NCBI GenBank assembly: GCA_003482455.1
Contig: DMYW01000053.1
Coordinates: forward strand, 10,994 to 74,993
Direction of reading: 5' to 3'
DNA length: 64,000 nt
DNA from: Rheinheimera sp.
GTDB lineage: Bacteria; Pseudomonadota; Gammaproteobacteria; Enterobacterales; Alteromonadaceae
This document shows, piece after piece, positions 35,959 through 45,134 of this stretch. The translations under genes and the position numbers were made by a program. Within the stretch, counting starts at the first letter, position 1; each line of letters opens with the position of its first letter. The notes beneath the pieces were generated by a model. It did not search any database and had not been told where the DNA came from. It saw nothing but the letters and a program-made list of their open reading frames with translations.

Positions 35959-37459
35959 GAACCTGAACAAAAGCCTATTACGCCAAAGCCATTTCCTCGG
36001 GACCAAAATCAGAAACCTGAGGAAACGCAATAACTTAACCATGGAAGACTTGTCGACGCGCTGCATTCGGATCAATGCGGAAGCGGCGCCGTCTGTGTCC
36101 TATTTGTCGATGATCGAACGCGGCAAACGGGTGCCGTCGCAAGACATGCTGGAAGTGATCGCCGAAGTATTTCAAAAAGATCTGGCGTATTTCCTTGATG
36201 GCGATGACGCGACGGTGGATTTAACGCCGGCCAAAGGCAGTCGCGGTGGTATCCACGGCATGCCGCTGGAACCGGGCTTTTTGTTCTCGCCGGACATTTT
36301 ACAAATTGCCATTCCTGAGTTGTTGTCACAAACCGGCACCGGTGGGCGGCAGTTTGCGCAGCTGCTGATCCGTGCGCATCAAGAGCATCATCAAAACCAT
36401 TTCCCCGAGTTAGAGCGCGCCGCCGAAGAAATCGGTCAAAAACAAATGCCGCTGTCGGTGGATCAGTTATTAGCGCTGGCGAAAAAAGTCGGGCTGAGTA
36501 TCCGCTGGTTTAGTGAAGTGCCTACAGAGTTACTTGATGAACTGGGCGTGCGCAGTAAAAACGTCACTACGTCGTATTTTCTACCGCCCGGTACTTTGCA
36601 TCTGAACCGCGTGCTGGAAATGCACCCGACGCGGCTGAAATACGAGCTGGCGGTGCATATCGGCCATGCGGTGCTGCATAACAAAGATGGGGTGAAAAGC
36701 AGCATGTCGGTCGGCGGCGCGCATGAGCGCTCGGATTCGAGCACGCTTGCCACCCAAGATATTTTGCATGCCTGGCGCGATTTTGAATCGAGCTTTTTTG
36801 CAGGTGCGCTGCTGTGCCCGAAACTGCCGTTTCGCCAGTTGCTGGACCGTCACGGTTATGAAATTAGCTCGCACCAAGCGGCAGGCGTCTCAGCCTCGGT
36901 GGCGATGCGCCGGATGACGGCGGTGTCGCCGTATCAGCATTGGCATTATTTTGATGCCTACACGCCGGGTAAGTTAAAAGCTGTGTATCGCGGCAATGGT
37001 ATTCCGCTGCCGTGGGGCAATATGCGGCAAGTCGAAGATCCGTGCCAGCACTGGGCGGTGTTTCGGATGTTTGAAGCACAGATGCTGCAGCACAGCGCGC
37101 AGTTATCGCTGTTGGATGTGCAAGGCCAGCCGCGGATTTATTGCTGTGAATCAACCAAAGTGGTCGATTTAGCCGGTAACCCGCATGTGCTGTGTGCCGG
37201 CATTGATTTAAACCCGGCCATTGAAGCGCAAGGCATCGACGCCGATAGCATGGCGCAGGATTTAAAACAGTTGTGTGTAAGCAAAGGTGGCGCGGCAGAG
37301 TTACCAGCGGCAATTAAAGCCAGCCTAACGACGATTTCAAACGTGTTAAATATCAATTGGGTAGCGCGCAGCCTGCAAAAACCGGCGCAGCTGATTTGCA
37401 GTCGTGGCAATAGCTGCCCACGCGAACCGGCTTGCTACGAACAGTGCGTCAGTCGCTGA
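35957..37459 (+). CDS. XRE-family regulator, ScfR/DUF3612 type (short-chain acyl metabolism)
   Basis: A 500-residue regulator. Residues 7-70 form a Cro/CI-type helix-turn-helix (LGTKIRNLRKRNNLTMEDLSTRC, then YLSMIERGKRVPSQDML). A long central region includes an IrrE-like segment where the HExxH motif is degenerate (ELAVHIGHAVLH near residue 232), and the C-terminal part has the Cys-rich end CSRGNSCPREPACYEQC, a feature of DUF2083/ScfR proteins. Relatives such as RamB control glyoxylate or propionate genes. The start at 35957 (MNLNKSL) avoids an AT-rich promoter stretch. No aceA/aceB lies in the window. Confidence 0.8.
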   Translation: MNLNKSLLRQSHFLGTKIRNLRKRNNLTMEDLSTRCIRINAEAAPSVSYLSMIERGKRVPSQDMLEVIAEVFQKDLAYFLDGDDATVDLTPAKGSRGGIHGMPLEPGFLFSPDILQIAIPELLSQTGTGGRQFAQLLIRAHQEHHQNHFPELERAAEEIGQKQMPLSVDQLLALAKKVGLSIRWFSEVPTELLDELGVRSKNVTTSYFLPPGTLHLNRVLEMHPTRLKYELAVHIGHAVLHNKDGVKSSMSVGGAHERSDSSTLATQDILHAWRDFESSFFAGALLCPKLPFRQLLDRHGYEISSHQAAGVSASVAMRRMTAVSPYQHWHYFDAYTPGKLKAVYRGNGIPLPWGNMRQVEDPCQHWAVFRMFEAQMLQHSAQLSLLDVQGQPRIYCCESTKVVDLAGNPHVLCAGIDLNPAIEAQGIDADSMAQDLKQLCVSKGGAAELPAAIKASLTTISNVLNINWVARSLQKPAQLICSRGNSCPREPACYEQCVSR

Positions 37460-37564
37460 GGCGATTATTTATCAAGGCGCCGTGAACTCTGTTTGGCAAT
37501 TCAAGGTGGGCTTCGCTAAGCTGGTCAGAAATGCGACAAATGTGGATCGACGACTGGAGGCAGG

Positions 37565-39415
37565 ATGGCAGGGTACAGCGGATGGTGGATGGGCTTGTTG
37601 GCGCTGTGGATCGGTTATGCCGAGGCGGCCAGCTATCAAGTGGTCCCCTGCGCGGATAGCCGTCTGGCAAAGTCTGTCGAATGTGGTGTGTTGACGGTAC
37701 CGCGTGATCGCCTACAACCGGACCTTGGTAATTTTGAACTGGCAGTCGTGCGTAAAAAAGCCGCTCAACCGCAAGGTGCGCCCATTTTGTATTTGCATGG
37801 CGGGCCGGGCAGTGGCATCACAGCGCAGGCGGCTTGGCTGTCAGACAACTTTGCGCCCGGCCACGACATAGTGCTGCTGGATCAACGGGGCAGCGGGCGC
37901 AGCCAACCGCGGCTGTGTGAATCCTTTAATAGCAAATTAGCTGCCTTAGTGCTTGGCTCAAGTGATGATGCAACTTGGCAGCAAAGTCGTCACGATCTGC
38001 TCGTGCAATGCGTCGAAGAAATGAACGCCGCTGGTTTTAAAGCGCACTTCTACGGCAGTGCAGCGACAGTGCAAGATGCTGAAGACTTGCGCCAAGCGCT
38101 GCAGATCCCCGCATGGAACCTCTACAGCGTTTCCTATGGCACAGTTGTCGCCAGTCGTTATCTTGCACAAGCGCCGCAAGCGCTAAAAGCCGTGGTGATG
38201 GATTCACCATACCTGCCAGATCCTTTGCTACATAGCTACCAGCAAAATCAACGTTATTTGGTCACGCAATTGCAGCAATTGTGTCGTGCCGACGCCGCCT
38301 GTACGCAGCAGTTTGGTGATTTGACGCAGTTGTACCAGCAAGCACTGACGCAGCTGGAATTGCAGCCTTTGATGCTGACGCTGCACAGCAGTGGCAAACC
38401 TTTTGTACTGACGTCGTTGAAATTGCAATATTTGCTGAACCTAGCGGCGAGTCACAAAGCCAGCATGTCGATGATTGGCTGGTGGTTGCAAGCGGTGCAG
38501 CAACATCAACACGATGATTTGCAGTCCTTGTTGCAATTGGCACAAGGGGTCGATGGCATCAATGTGGCGGCATTTTTGGGCGCTGAATGTAGCGAACGCG
38601 AGCGGTTGCATCAGCCAGACGGCGTCGATGCTCTGGAAAGTGTCATGAGTATTGGCAGCGACATTTGTCCGCGGTTCACGTCACAAGTGACGCCATGGCG
38701 TGGCCCGGTAGCGACGGACGTCCCAGTGCTATTGCTCAGTGGCGGCTTGGATTTGTTTCAACCCGATGCACAGCGATTTGCCAGTGTGCTAGGTCGTAGT
38801 AGCAACCATGTCGCAGTGCCGGCAGCGCTGCATCAAGTGATGTTCGAGAACCTGTGCATTGCTGACACTGTGCAGCAATTTTGGCAACAGCCGACTAGCT
38901 GGCAAGCGCCAAGTTGTTTGGCGAATTACCCGATGCAATCGATGGTCAGCGCCGCAATCAGCGACACCGAGATTGCGCAGTTGTGGCAACAGTTGTTCCA
39001 GGGCCAGCTGCCATGGACATTAGCCGCGTTGGCTTTGCTAATCGCCGCAGCATTGTTAGCGGGTTTGTTGTGGCCACTGCTAAGGTTAATTGGTCTAGTG
39101 GTCACGGGGCAGTCGCGGCGCGTGCATGTAGGGCCGCTGAAAGGCGGGTCGGCCGTGTTATCCGTCTTGTGGTTGTTAGGTTATGCCGGCTTGGTGTTCA
39201 GTCTCGAACAAGCACTGCAACGGCAATCCGGCGAATGGTTGGCAGGATGGCCACAATCAGCACTGCTGTGGCAACGCTGGTTGGTGTTTTTGTTGTTACC
39301 GGCCGCCATTTTGATGCATCAGGCATTGCGCTTTCGAGCGCTGCGCCAAGCACTGACGCAAGCTTTGTGGTGCGCCGCGGCGTTGTTAGCGATGGCGCTG
39401 CATCTAATCCCGTAG
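37565..39415 (+). CDS. Alpha/beta hydrolase with C-terminal membrane domain
   Basis: A 616-residue protein. A signal peptide (ending AEA) leads to a TAP/proline-iminopeptidase-like hydrolase: oxyanion LYLHGGPGSG near residue 76, nucleophile region YSVSYGT near 188, acid LSGGLDLF near 393 and His AALHQVM near 420. The residue two before the nucleophile is Ser rather than the usual Gly. From about residue 475 three or four membrane helices follow, which secreted family members lack. It may cleave peptides at the membrane. GGAGG precedes the ATG. Confidence 0.82.
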   Translation: MAGYSGWWMGLLALWIGYAEAASYQVVPCADSRLAKSVECGVLTVPRDRLQPDLGNFELAVVRKKAAQPQGAPILYLHGGPGSGITAQAAWLSDNFAPGHDIVLLDQRGSGRSQPRLCESFNSKLAALVLGSSDDATWQQSRHDLLVQCVEEMNAAGFKAHFYGSAATVQDAEDLRQALQIPAWNLYSVSYGTVVASRYLAQAPQALKAVVMDSPYLPDPLLHSYQQNQRYLVTQLQQLCRADAACTQQFGDLTQLYQQALTQLELQPLMLTLHSSGKPFVLTSLKLQYLLNLAASHKASMSMIGWWLQAVQQHQHDDLQSLLQLAQGVDGINVAAFLGAECSERERLHQPDGVDALESVMSIGSDICPRFTSQVTPWRGPVATDVPVLLLSGGLDLFQPDAQRFASVLGRSSNHVAVPAALHQVMFENLCIADTVQQFWQQPTSWQAPSCLANYPMQSMVSAAISDTEIAQLWQQLFQGQLPWTLAALALLIAAALLAGLLWPLLRLIGLVVTGQSRRVHVGPLKGGSAVLSVLWLLGYAGLVFSLEQALQRQSGEWLAGWPQSALLWQRWLVFLLLPAAILMHQALRFRALRQALTQALWCAAALLAMALHLIP

Positions 39416-39582
39416 TTGAGAGTGTTTGGCCAATGCGTTGAATTGCATGCGGTTTGCGATGAGACCTACGCCAAGTCGCCAGCAGGCTTCGTAGAAGAAG
39501 CGGTTGTGCAAATTTTCGGTAAATTCACTTCGGACAACCAGTCTTGGCTGGTAATGTCCAGCCAATGATTTGGAGGCCACTG

Positions 39583-40719
39583 ATGTATCAGGTCGTCGCG
39601 ATAAGTCATGATCCGACCGTATTGAGCCTGTTGAAAAACTACTGCCAAAGCAGCGATTTGCGCTGGCAATTACGGGTGTTTCCAACCCCTGGCAGTTTTT
39701 TAAGTGCGCCAAGCAACCATGAACAAATTGACTTGTTGTTGTTTGATTCGCAAAGCAGTGCCTCAGCGCTGGAAGAACGGCGCCTGGCGTGCTTTATGGC
39801 ACCGTTGGCACTGCGCGTGGTGGTGACCACGCCAGAACATGAAGATGTGGTGATCAACCATTTATCCATGTTCCACAGTTTTGTCAGTCGCGACTTGAAC
39901 TATGAGCATCTGACACAGTTGTTTGCCAATGCCGAGCGGCTGGCTGATTTGCCACTGCGCGAACACGAGCGGCATGTAATCGGCAAGCTGACCGATTACC
40001 CGGTGTTTCCAAGTATTTGCACTGAACTGCGGCAATTGATGGAAAACCCGAAAGTTGGGGTGCCTGATGTGGCCAAGCTGGTTGCACGTGACCCGCTGAT
40101 CGTGTCGCGCTTGTTGCAGCTGGTCAATTCGCCGTACATGGGGTTTGCCAGCGAAACCTATTCGCTGGAAACCGCGATTAGTCGACTTGGCTTTCAGCTG
40201 CTGCAAACGCTGGTGTTGATGCTGACGATTAAAGCGCAACAAGAACAGCAGCAACCGGAATTAGCGCAGGTGCTGGAGCAACAGCTGGCGTTTGCCGGTG
40301 AGTGCCGGCAGCTGGCGCAACAAGTGCGCTTGAGCCGCGTGTTGCAAGATCAGGTGTATATCGCGGCGATTTTAAGTGGCTTTGGCAAACTGATTTTGCT
40401 GCGCAACGGCTGTACCGAAGATGACGTGGAATTGCAACCACCGGCCAGCACGGCGGGGCAGCCAGACAAGCAGTATGTGAGTTATTTGGCGGTATCGGCG
40501 TTTGTATTGACCCTGTGGGGCTTTGACGACTCGTTGGTATCGACAGTGCTGAATCAACAGCAATGGCGGGATGGCAATCTGTACCAAGTCAGCCAATGCC
40601 TGTGGGTCGCACGAATGCAACAAGACAACGCATTATTAGCGCAAGATGCTGAAATGCATGAAAAACTTCGAAAATCAGGTTATGCGTCGCTGCTGCCGCA
40701 GGTGCACAGCTCAGCGTAG
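39583..40719 (+). CDS. HDOD-domain signalling protein with receiver-like N-terminus
   Basis: A 378-residue cytoplasmic protein. The first 120 residues resemble a response-regulator receiver fold in which the phosphorylation site is not obvious (LLLFDSQSSAS at the usual position). From about 140 an HDOD domain follows, with LTDYPVFPSICTELRQLM, VAKLVARDPLIVSRLLQLVNSPYMG and LETAISRLGFQLLQTLVL. HDOD proteins mediate regulation, often with c-di-GMP or chemotaxis systems. The start at 39583 has a GGAGG site; the 167 bases upstream show no gene. Confidence 0.86.
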   Translation: MYQVVAISHDPTVLSLLKNYCQSSDLRWQLRVFPTPGSFLSAPSNHEQIDLLLFDSQSSASALEERRLACFMAPLALRVVVTTPEHEDVVINHLSMFHSFVSRDLNYEHLTQLFANAERLADLPLREHERHVIGKLTDYPVFPSICTELRQLMENPKVGVPDVAKLVARDPLIVSRLLQLVNSPYMGFASETYSLETAISRLGFQLLQTLVLMLTIKAQQEQQQPELAQVLEQQLAFAGECRQLAQQVRLSRVLQDQVYIAAILSGFGKLILLRNGCTEDDVELQPPASTAGQPDKQYVSYLAVSAFVLTLWGFDDSLVSTVLNQQQWRDGNLYQVSQCLWVARMQQDNALLAQDAEMHEKLRKSGYASLLPQVHSSA

Positions 40720-40769
40720 ACATTTAGCACAGCCGTGATGGCTGTACCAACCAGTAGGATATGTAGGGT

Positions 40770-42044
40770 ATGCAGTGGACTAGAACAACAGTAGCAATTC
40801 TCGTCGTCGCCATCGCAGGCGGAGCATGGTTGTATCACAGGTCCACAGTTCCCGAAGTCGCCGGCCCAGCAGGCAGCGCCGCAGGTCCAGCGGGCAGTGC
40901 TGGCGCACCAAGCGGCGGGCCACGCGCCGGTGGTCCGCGTGGCATGGGCGGCGGCATGTGGAATGCACCTGTGCCGGTGCGCGTGGTGCCGGTCGAAAGT
41001 GGCGATTTAAAACTGCAATTTAAAACCATCGGCACTGCCGTGGCACTCAACACCGTGGTCGTGCAGTCCCGCGTTAGTGGCCCTTTGTTGGCACTGAAGT
41101 TCACGGAAGGGCAAAAAGTGCAGGCCGGTGAGGTGCTGGCACAAATCGACCCCGCCTTGTATCAAGTCAAGCTGGCGCAAGCCGAAGGCCAACTGCAACA
41201 AAACCTAGCGCAACTGAAAAACGCCGAAGCGGATTTAGCCTTGTATGCGCAGCTCAAAGAGAAGAACTCGATTTCGCGGCAACAATACAACGCGCAACAA
41301 GCCTTAGTGAACCAACTGCGCGGCAGTTTGAAATCCAATGAAGCGCAAGTGGCAGCGGCCAAGCTGGAACTGTCATGGACGCAAATCAAAGCGCCGATCA
41401 GCGGTCGCACCGGCTTGCGCAAAGTCGATGTGGGCAACTTGGTGCAAGCCAATAACGCCGACGGTTTAGTCACTATTACGCAAAGTGAACCGATTTACGT
41501 CAGCTTCTCGATCCCAGAGGCGCAGCTGCAAGCACTACGTGTAGCGGTGAAACAAGCGCAAGAGGGCGGTGGCAAACTGGCGGTTGAAGCGTGGGATCGC
41601 GCCGAGCAGCAACTGCTCAGTCGCGGTGAATTAACCACGCTGGATAACCAAATTGATGTCGCCACCGGCACCTTAAAGCTCAAAGCCGAGTTTGCCAACG
41701 CTGACGGCAGCTTGTTCCCGAACCAGTTTGTGAATGTGCGGCTGACCATCGCTGAAAAAACCAATGCCATGACCATCCCGCAAGATGCCGTGCAATACAG
41801 TGCGGAAGGGCCGTTTGTTTATGTGATCGTGGATAAAAAAGCCGAAAAACGTCCGCTGACTTTAGGCGTGGCGGACAATGGTCGAATTGAAATTCTCAAA
41901 GGCCTACAAGCAGGTGAGCAGGTGGTGATGGAGGGGTTGGACCGGTTACGGCCGGGGCGTGAGGTGGAAGTGCTCGGCGACAACCCTGCACCTGCATCTG
42001 ATGCGCAGCCCAAGTCACATCGTCCACAACCAGCGCAGGGCTAA
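40770..42044 (+). CDS. mdtA: RND efflux periplasmic adaptor (MdtA family)
   Basis: A 424-residue membrane-fusion protein. An N-terminal membrane anchor or uncleaved signal (residues 6-23) is followed by a Gly/Ala/Pro-rich linker (about 30-63) unlike E. coli MdtA. Then come the barrel/lipoyl half (VQSRVSGPLLALKFTEGQKV), a short coiled-coil hairpin (to about 205), the returning half (WTQIKAPISGRTGLRKVDVG) and the beta-barrel ending GLQAGEQVVMEGLDRLRPG. It bridges MdtBC to a TolC-like channel encoded elsewhere. The next gene starts 3 bases after its stop. Confidence 0.9.
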   Translation: MQWTRTTVAILVVAIAGGAWLYHRSTVPEVAGPAGSAAGPAGSAGAPSGGPRAGGPRGMGGGMWNAPVPVRVVPVESGDLKLQFKTIGTAVALNTVVVQSRVSGPLLALKFTEGQKVQAGEVLAQIDPALYQVKLAQAEGQLQQNLAQLKNAEADLALYAQLKEKNSISRQQYNAQQALVNQLRGSLKSNEAQVAAAKLELSWTQIKAPISGRTGLRKVDVGNLVQANNADGLVTITQSEPIYVSFSIPEAQLQALRVAVKQAQEGGGKLAVEAWDRAEQQLLSRGELTTLDNQIDVATGTLKLKAEFANADGSLFPNQFVNVRLTIAEKTNAMTIPQDAVQYSAEGPFVYVIVDKKAEKRPLTLGVADNGRIEILKGLQAGEQVVMEGLDRLRPGREVEVLGDNPAPASDAQPKSHRPQPAQG

Positions 42045-42047
42045 ACC

Positions 42048-45000
42048 ATGTTGTTATCCAAGCCTTTTATTTTACGGCCGGTTGCCACCGCGCTGCTGAT
42101 GCTGGCGGTGTTGATCGCCGGTATGCTGGGCTATCGCCAGCTGCCGGTTGCGGCATTGCCGCAAGTGGATTATCCGATTATTCAAGTGTTTACCTTCTAT
42201 CCAGGTGCTAGCCCAGACGTGATGGCGCGCACAGTCACTGCACCACTGGAACGGCGTTTAGGGCAAATTCCGGGGCTGAAACAACTGTCGAGTTCCAGCA
42301 GCGGCGGCAGCTCGATGATCACCTTGCAGTTTGCACTGACCGTCGACATGGGCGTGGCCGAACAAGAAGTGCAATCAGCGATGAACACTGCGTCATCCTT
42401 ATTGCCGAATGATTTACCAGCCCCGCCGATCTACCGCAAAGTAAACCCTGCCGATGCGCCGATTTTAACGCTGGCGATTAGCTCAGACACCATGCCGCTG
42501 CCGCAAGTGTATGACTTAGTGGATACGCGAATGGCGCAAAAAATCGCCCAGCTCGAAGGCGTTGGTATGGTGTCGATCGCGGGTGGTCAGCGGCCGGCTA
42601 TTCGTGTCAAAGCCAACCCAACCGCGCTGGCGGGGTTGGGTTTGACCTTGGATTCCCTGCGCAGTGCTATCAGCAATGCCAATACCAATTTGCCCAAAGG
42701 CAGCTTCGATGGCCCTGTGCGTTCGACCATGCTCGACGCCAACGATCAAATTCGCACACCGGAGCAATTTCGTGACTTGATTGTCAGTTACCAAGGCAAT
42801 TCACCGGTGCGGTTGGGCGATGTCGCCAGCGTTGAACAAGGTGCCGAGGACCGTTTTTTGGCGGCGTGGGCCAACAATCAACCGGCGGTACTGCTCAATA
42901 TCCAGCGCCAACCCGGTTCTAACGTGATTGACGTCGCCGACGGCGTGCGCGAATTGCTGCCGCAACTGCAAGCCACCTTGCCGGCCGGGTTAACCGTGAC
43001 TGAGTTAACAGATCGCACCTTGAGTATTCGTGCTTCGGTGCATGATGTGCAAATGGAGTTGCTGTTCGCGATTGGCCTGGTGGTGGCGGTGACTTTTGCG
43101 TTTTTACGCACCATCCCGGCGACTATTATCCCGTCGCTGGCGGTGCCGCTGAGTTTAGTCGGCACTTTTGCTGTGATGTATCTGCTTGATTTTTCGATTA
43201 ATAACTTAACCTTGATGGCACTTGTGATCGCCACGGGTTTTGTCGTCGATGACGCGATTGTCATGCTGGAAAACATTGCGCGGCATCGCGAGATGGGTAA
43301 ACCGGCGTTGCAAGCAGCGATTGAGGGCGCGCGTGAAATCGGCTTTACGCTGATTTCGTTAACCTTTTCGTTGATCGCCGTGTTGATCCCGCTGCTGTTT
43401 ATGGCCGATGTGGTCGGGCGTTTATTTTATGAATTCGCCGTGACGCTGGCCGTGGCTATTGCCATTAGTTTGCTGGTGTCGTTGACACTGACGCCGATGC
43501 TGTGCGCGCGTTTGCTGAAAACCTTACCGGCGCATGACGAGCAGCATGGCCTAATGGCGCAGATTGTCGCGCGTTACGGCAACGGCTTGCAGTGGATTTT
43601 GGCGCATCAACGGGTGGGGCTTGGCTTGATGGCCGCGTCTGTGCTGGCCACTGTCGCTTTGTATTTCGCGGTGCCGAAAGGCTTTTTCCCTGTGCAAGAC
43701 AGCGGCGTCATTCAAATTATCACCGAAGCACCGCAAGATATTTCGTTTGCGCAAATGGCCACGCGTCAACAGCAATTGGCGCAAGCACTCAGCGACGACC
43801 CTGCGGTGCAAAGTAGCAGTTCGTTTATCGGTGTCGATGGCAGCAATGTCAGCCTCAATAGCGGCCGGATCTTGTTGAATTTACAGCCACATGCTGCACG
43901 TGATGAGCATGCATTGACCATCATCAATCGCTTACAAGCCAAAGCGCAACACGTCAGCGGCATCACTGCCTGGTTCCAAAGTGTGCAGGAGTTGTCGATT
44001 GAAGACAAAATCAGTCGCACGCAATATCAGTTCACCTTGACGCACCCGGAACAAGACGAATTAAGCGCTGTGTTACCTGATCTGCTGGCGGCACTGCGCG
44101 CACGGCCAGAACTCGCTGATGTAGCGCATGACTTACAGACACAAGCGCTGCAAGCCTATGTCGATATTGACCGCCAAGCGGCTTCTCGTTTGGGGATTAG
44201 CGTGGCGCAAATCGGCACCGCGCTGCAAAACGCCTACAGTCAGCGGCAAATCACCACTTTGTTTACCCAAGCCAACCAATATCGAGTGATTTTGGAGATA
44301 GACCCTGCGCAGGCGCAAGGCTTAGCGGCCTTGGATAGTTTGTACTTGGCGGCGGCAGGTGGCCGCTCAGTGCCATTGTCGAGTGTGGCCGTGGTGTCGC
44401 AGCGTCCGGCCAAGCTGTTGATCAATCATCAAGGGCAGTTCCCGTCGGTGACGCTGTCGTTTAACCTGGCCGATGGTTATTCCTTGGGTGATGCGATTGC
44501 CGCCATTGACGAGGTCAAAGCACAGCTGCAGATGCCGGCATCGTTTGAACTCAGTTACCAAGGCGCGGCCGAAGCGTTTCGCGCTTCTTTAAGCAACACC
44601 TTATGGCTGATTTTGGCGGCCGTCGTCACCATGTACATCGTACTTGGCGTGTTGTATGAAAGTTTGATCCACCCGGTGACCATTTTGTCGACGCTGCCGT
44701 CGGCGACCGTGGGTGCTTTGTTGGCGCTGCTGCTGGCGGGACAGCCACTGGATCTGATTGCCGTGATCGGCATCGTACTGCTGATTGGCTTGGTGAAGAA
44801 AAACGGCATCATGATGGTCGACTTTGCGCTAGAAGCGCAGCGCCAGCAGGGCCTGTCACCACGTGAAGCCATCTATCAAGCAGCGTTGATGCGCTTCCGG
44901 CCGATTTTAATGACTACGCTCGCCGCACTGTTTGGCGCCGTGCCCTTGTTGCTGGCCAGTGGCAGTGGCGCCGAATTACGGCAACCGCTGGGTTTGGTGA

Positions 45001-45134
45001 TGATTGGCGGCTTGTTGGTTAGCCAAGTGCTGACGCTGTTCACTACGCCTGTGGTGTATTTATGGTTTGACCGGCATTTTGCCAGTACAAAGCAGATCGA
45101 ACCGGCAACGCCAAGCACGGAGCCACAGTCATGA
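42048..45134 (+). CDS. mdtB: Multidrug RND pump subunit (MdtB type)
   Basis: A 1028-residue RND permease. It begins LLSKPFILRPVATALLMLAVLIAG and has the duplicated architecture: TM1, a periplasmic loop with GYRQLPVAALPQVDYP, a TM bundle (about 335-500) with TGFVVDDAIVMLENIARH carrying the proton-relay Asp pair, and a repeat half to residue 1010. MdtB normally assembles with MdtC as a heterotrimer, exporting bile salts, novobiocin and similar compounds. Its stop overlaps the mdtC start by four bases (ATGA), which fits coupled production. Confidence 0.91.
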   Translation: MLLSKPFILRPVATALLMLAVLIAGMLGYRQLPVAALPQVDYPIIQVFTFYPGASPDVMARTVTAPLERRLGQIPGLKQLSSSSSGGSSMITLQFALTVDMGVAEQEVQSAMNTASSLLPNDLPAPPIYRKVNPADAPILTLAISSDTMPLPQVYDLVDTRMAQKIAQLEGVGMVSIAGGQRPAIRVKANPTALAGLGLTLDSLRSAISNANTNLPKGSFDGPVRSTMLDANDQIRTPEQFRDLIVSYQGNSPVRLGDVASVEQGAEDRFLAAWANNQPAVLLNIQRQPGSNVIDVADGVRELLPQLQATLPAGLTVTELTDRTLSIRASVHDVQMELLFAIGLVVAVTFAFLRTIPATIIPSLAVPLSLVGTFAVMYLLDFSINNLTLMALVIATGFVVDDAIVMLENIARHREMGKPALQAAIEGAREIGFTLISLTFSLIAVLIPLLFMADVVGRLFYEFAVTLAVAIAISLLVSLTLTPMLCARLLKTLPAHDEQHGLMAQIVARYGNGLQWILAHQRVGLGLMAASVLATVALYFAVPKGFFPVQDSGVIQIITEAPQDISFAQMATRQQQLAQALSDDPAVQSSSSFIGVDGSNVSLNSGRILLNLQPHAARDEHALTIINRLQAKAQHVSGITAWFQSVQELSIEDKISRTQYQFTLTHPEQDELSAVLPDLLAALRARPELADVAHDLQTQALQAYVDIDRQAASRLGISVAQIGTALQNAYSQRQITTLFTQANQYRVILEIDPAQAQGLAALDSLYLAAAGGRSVPLSSVAVVSQRPAKLLINHQGQFPSVTLSFNLADGYSLGDAIAAIDEVKAQLQMPASFELSYQGAAEAFRASLSNTLWLILAAVVTMYIVLGVLYESLIHPVTILSTLPSATVGALLALLLAGQPLDLIAVIGIVLLIGLVKKNGIMMVDFALEAQRQQGLSPREAIYQAALMRFRPILMTTLAALFGAVPLLLASGSGAELRQPLGLVMIGGLLVSQVLTLFTTPVVYLWFDRHFASTKQIEPATPSTEPQS

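Noticed and set aside
40729..40745. ACAGCC/GGCTGT hairpin between the HDOD gene and mdtA
   Set aside because: Six-base stem with no T tract; too weak to call a terminator.
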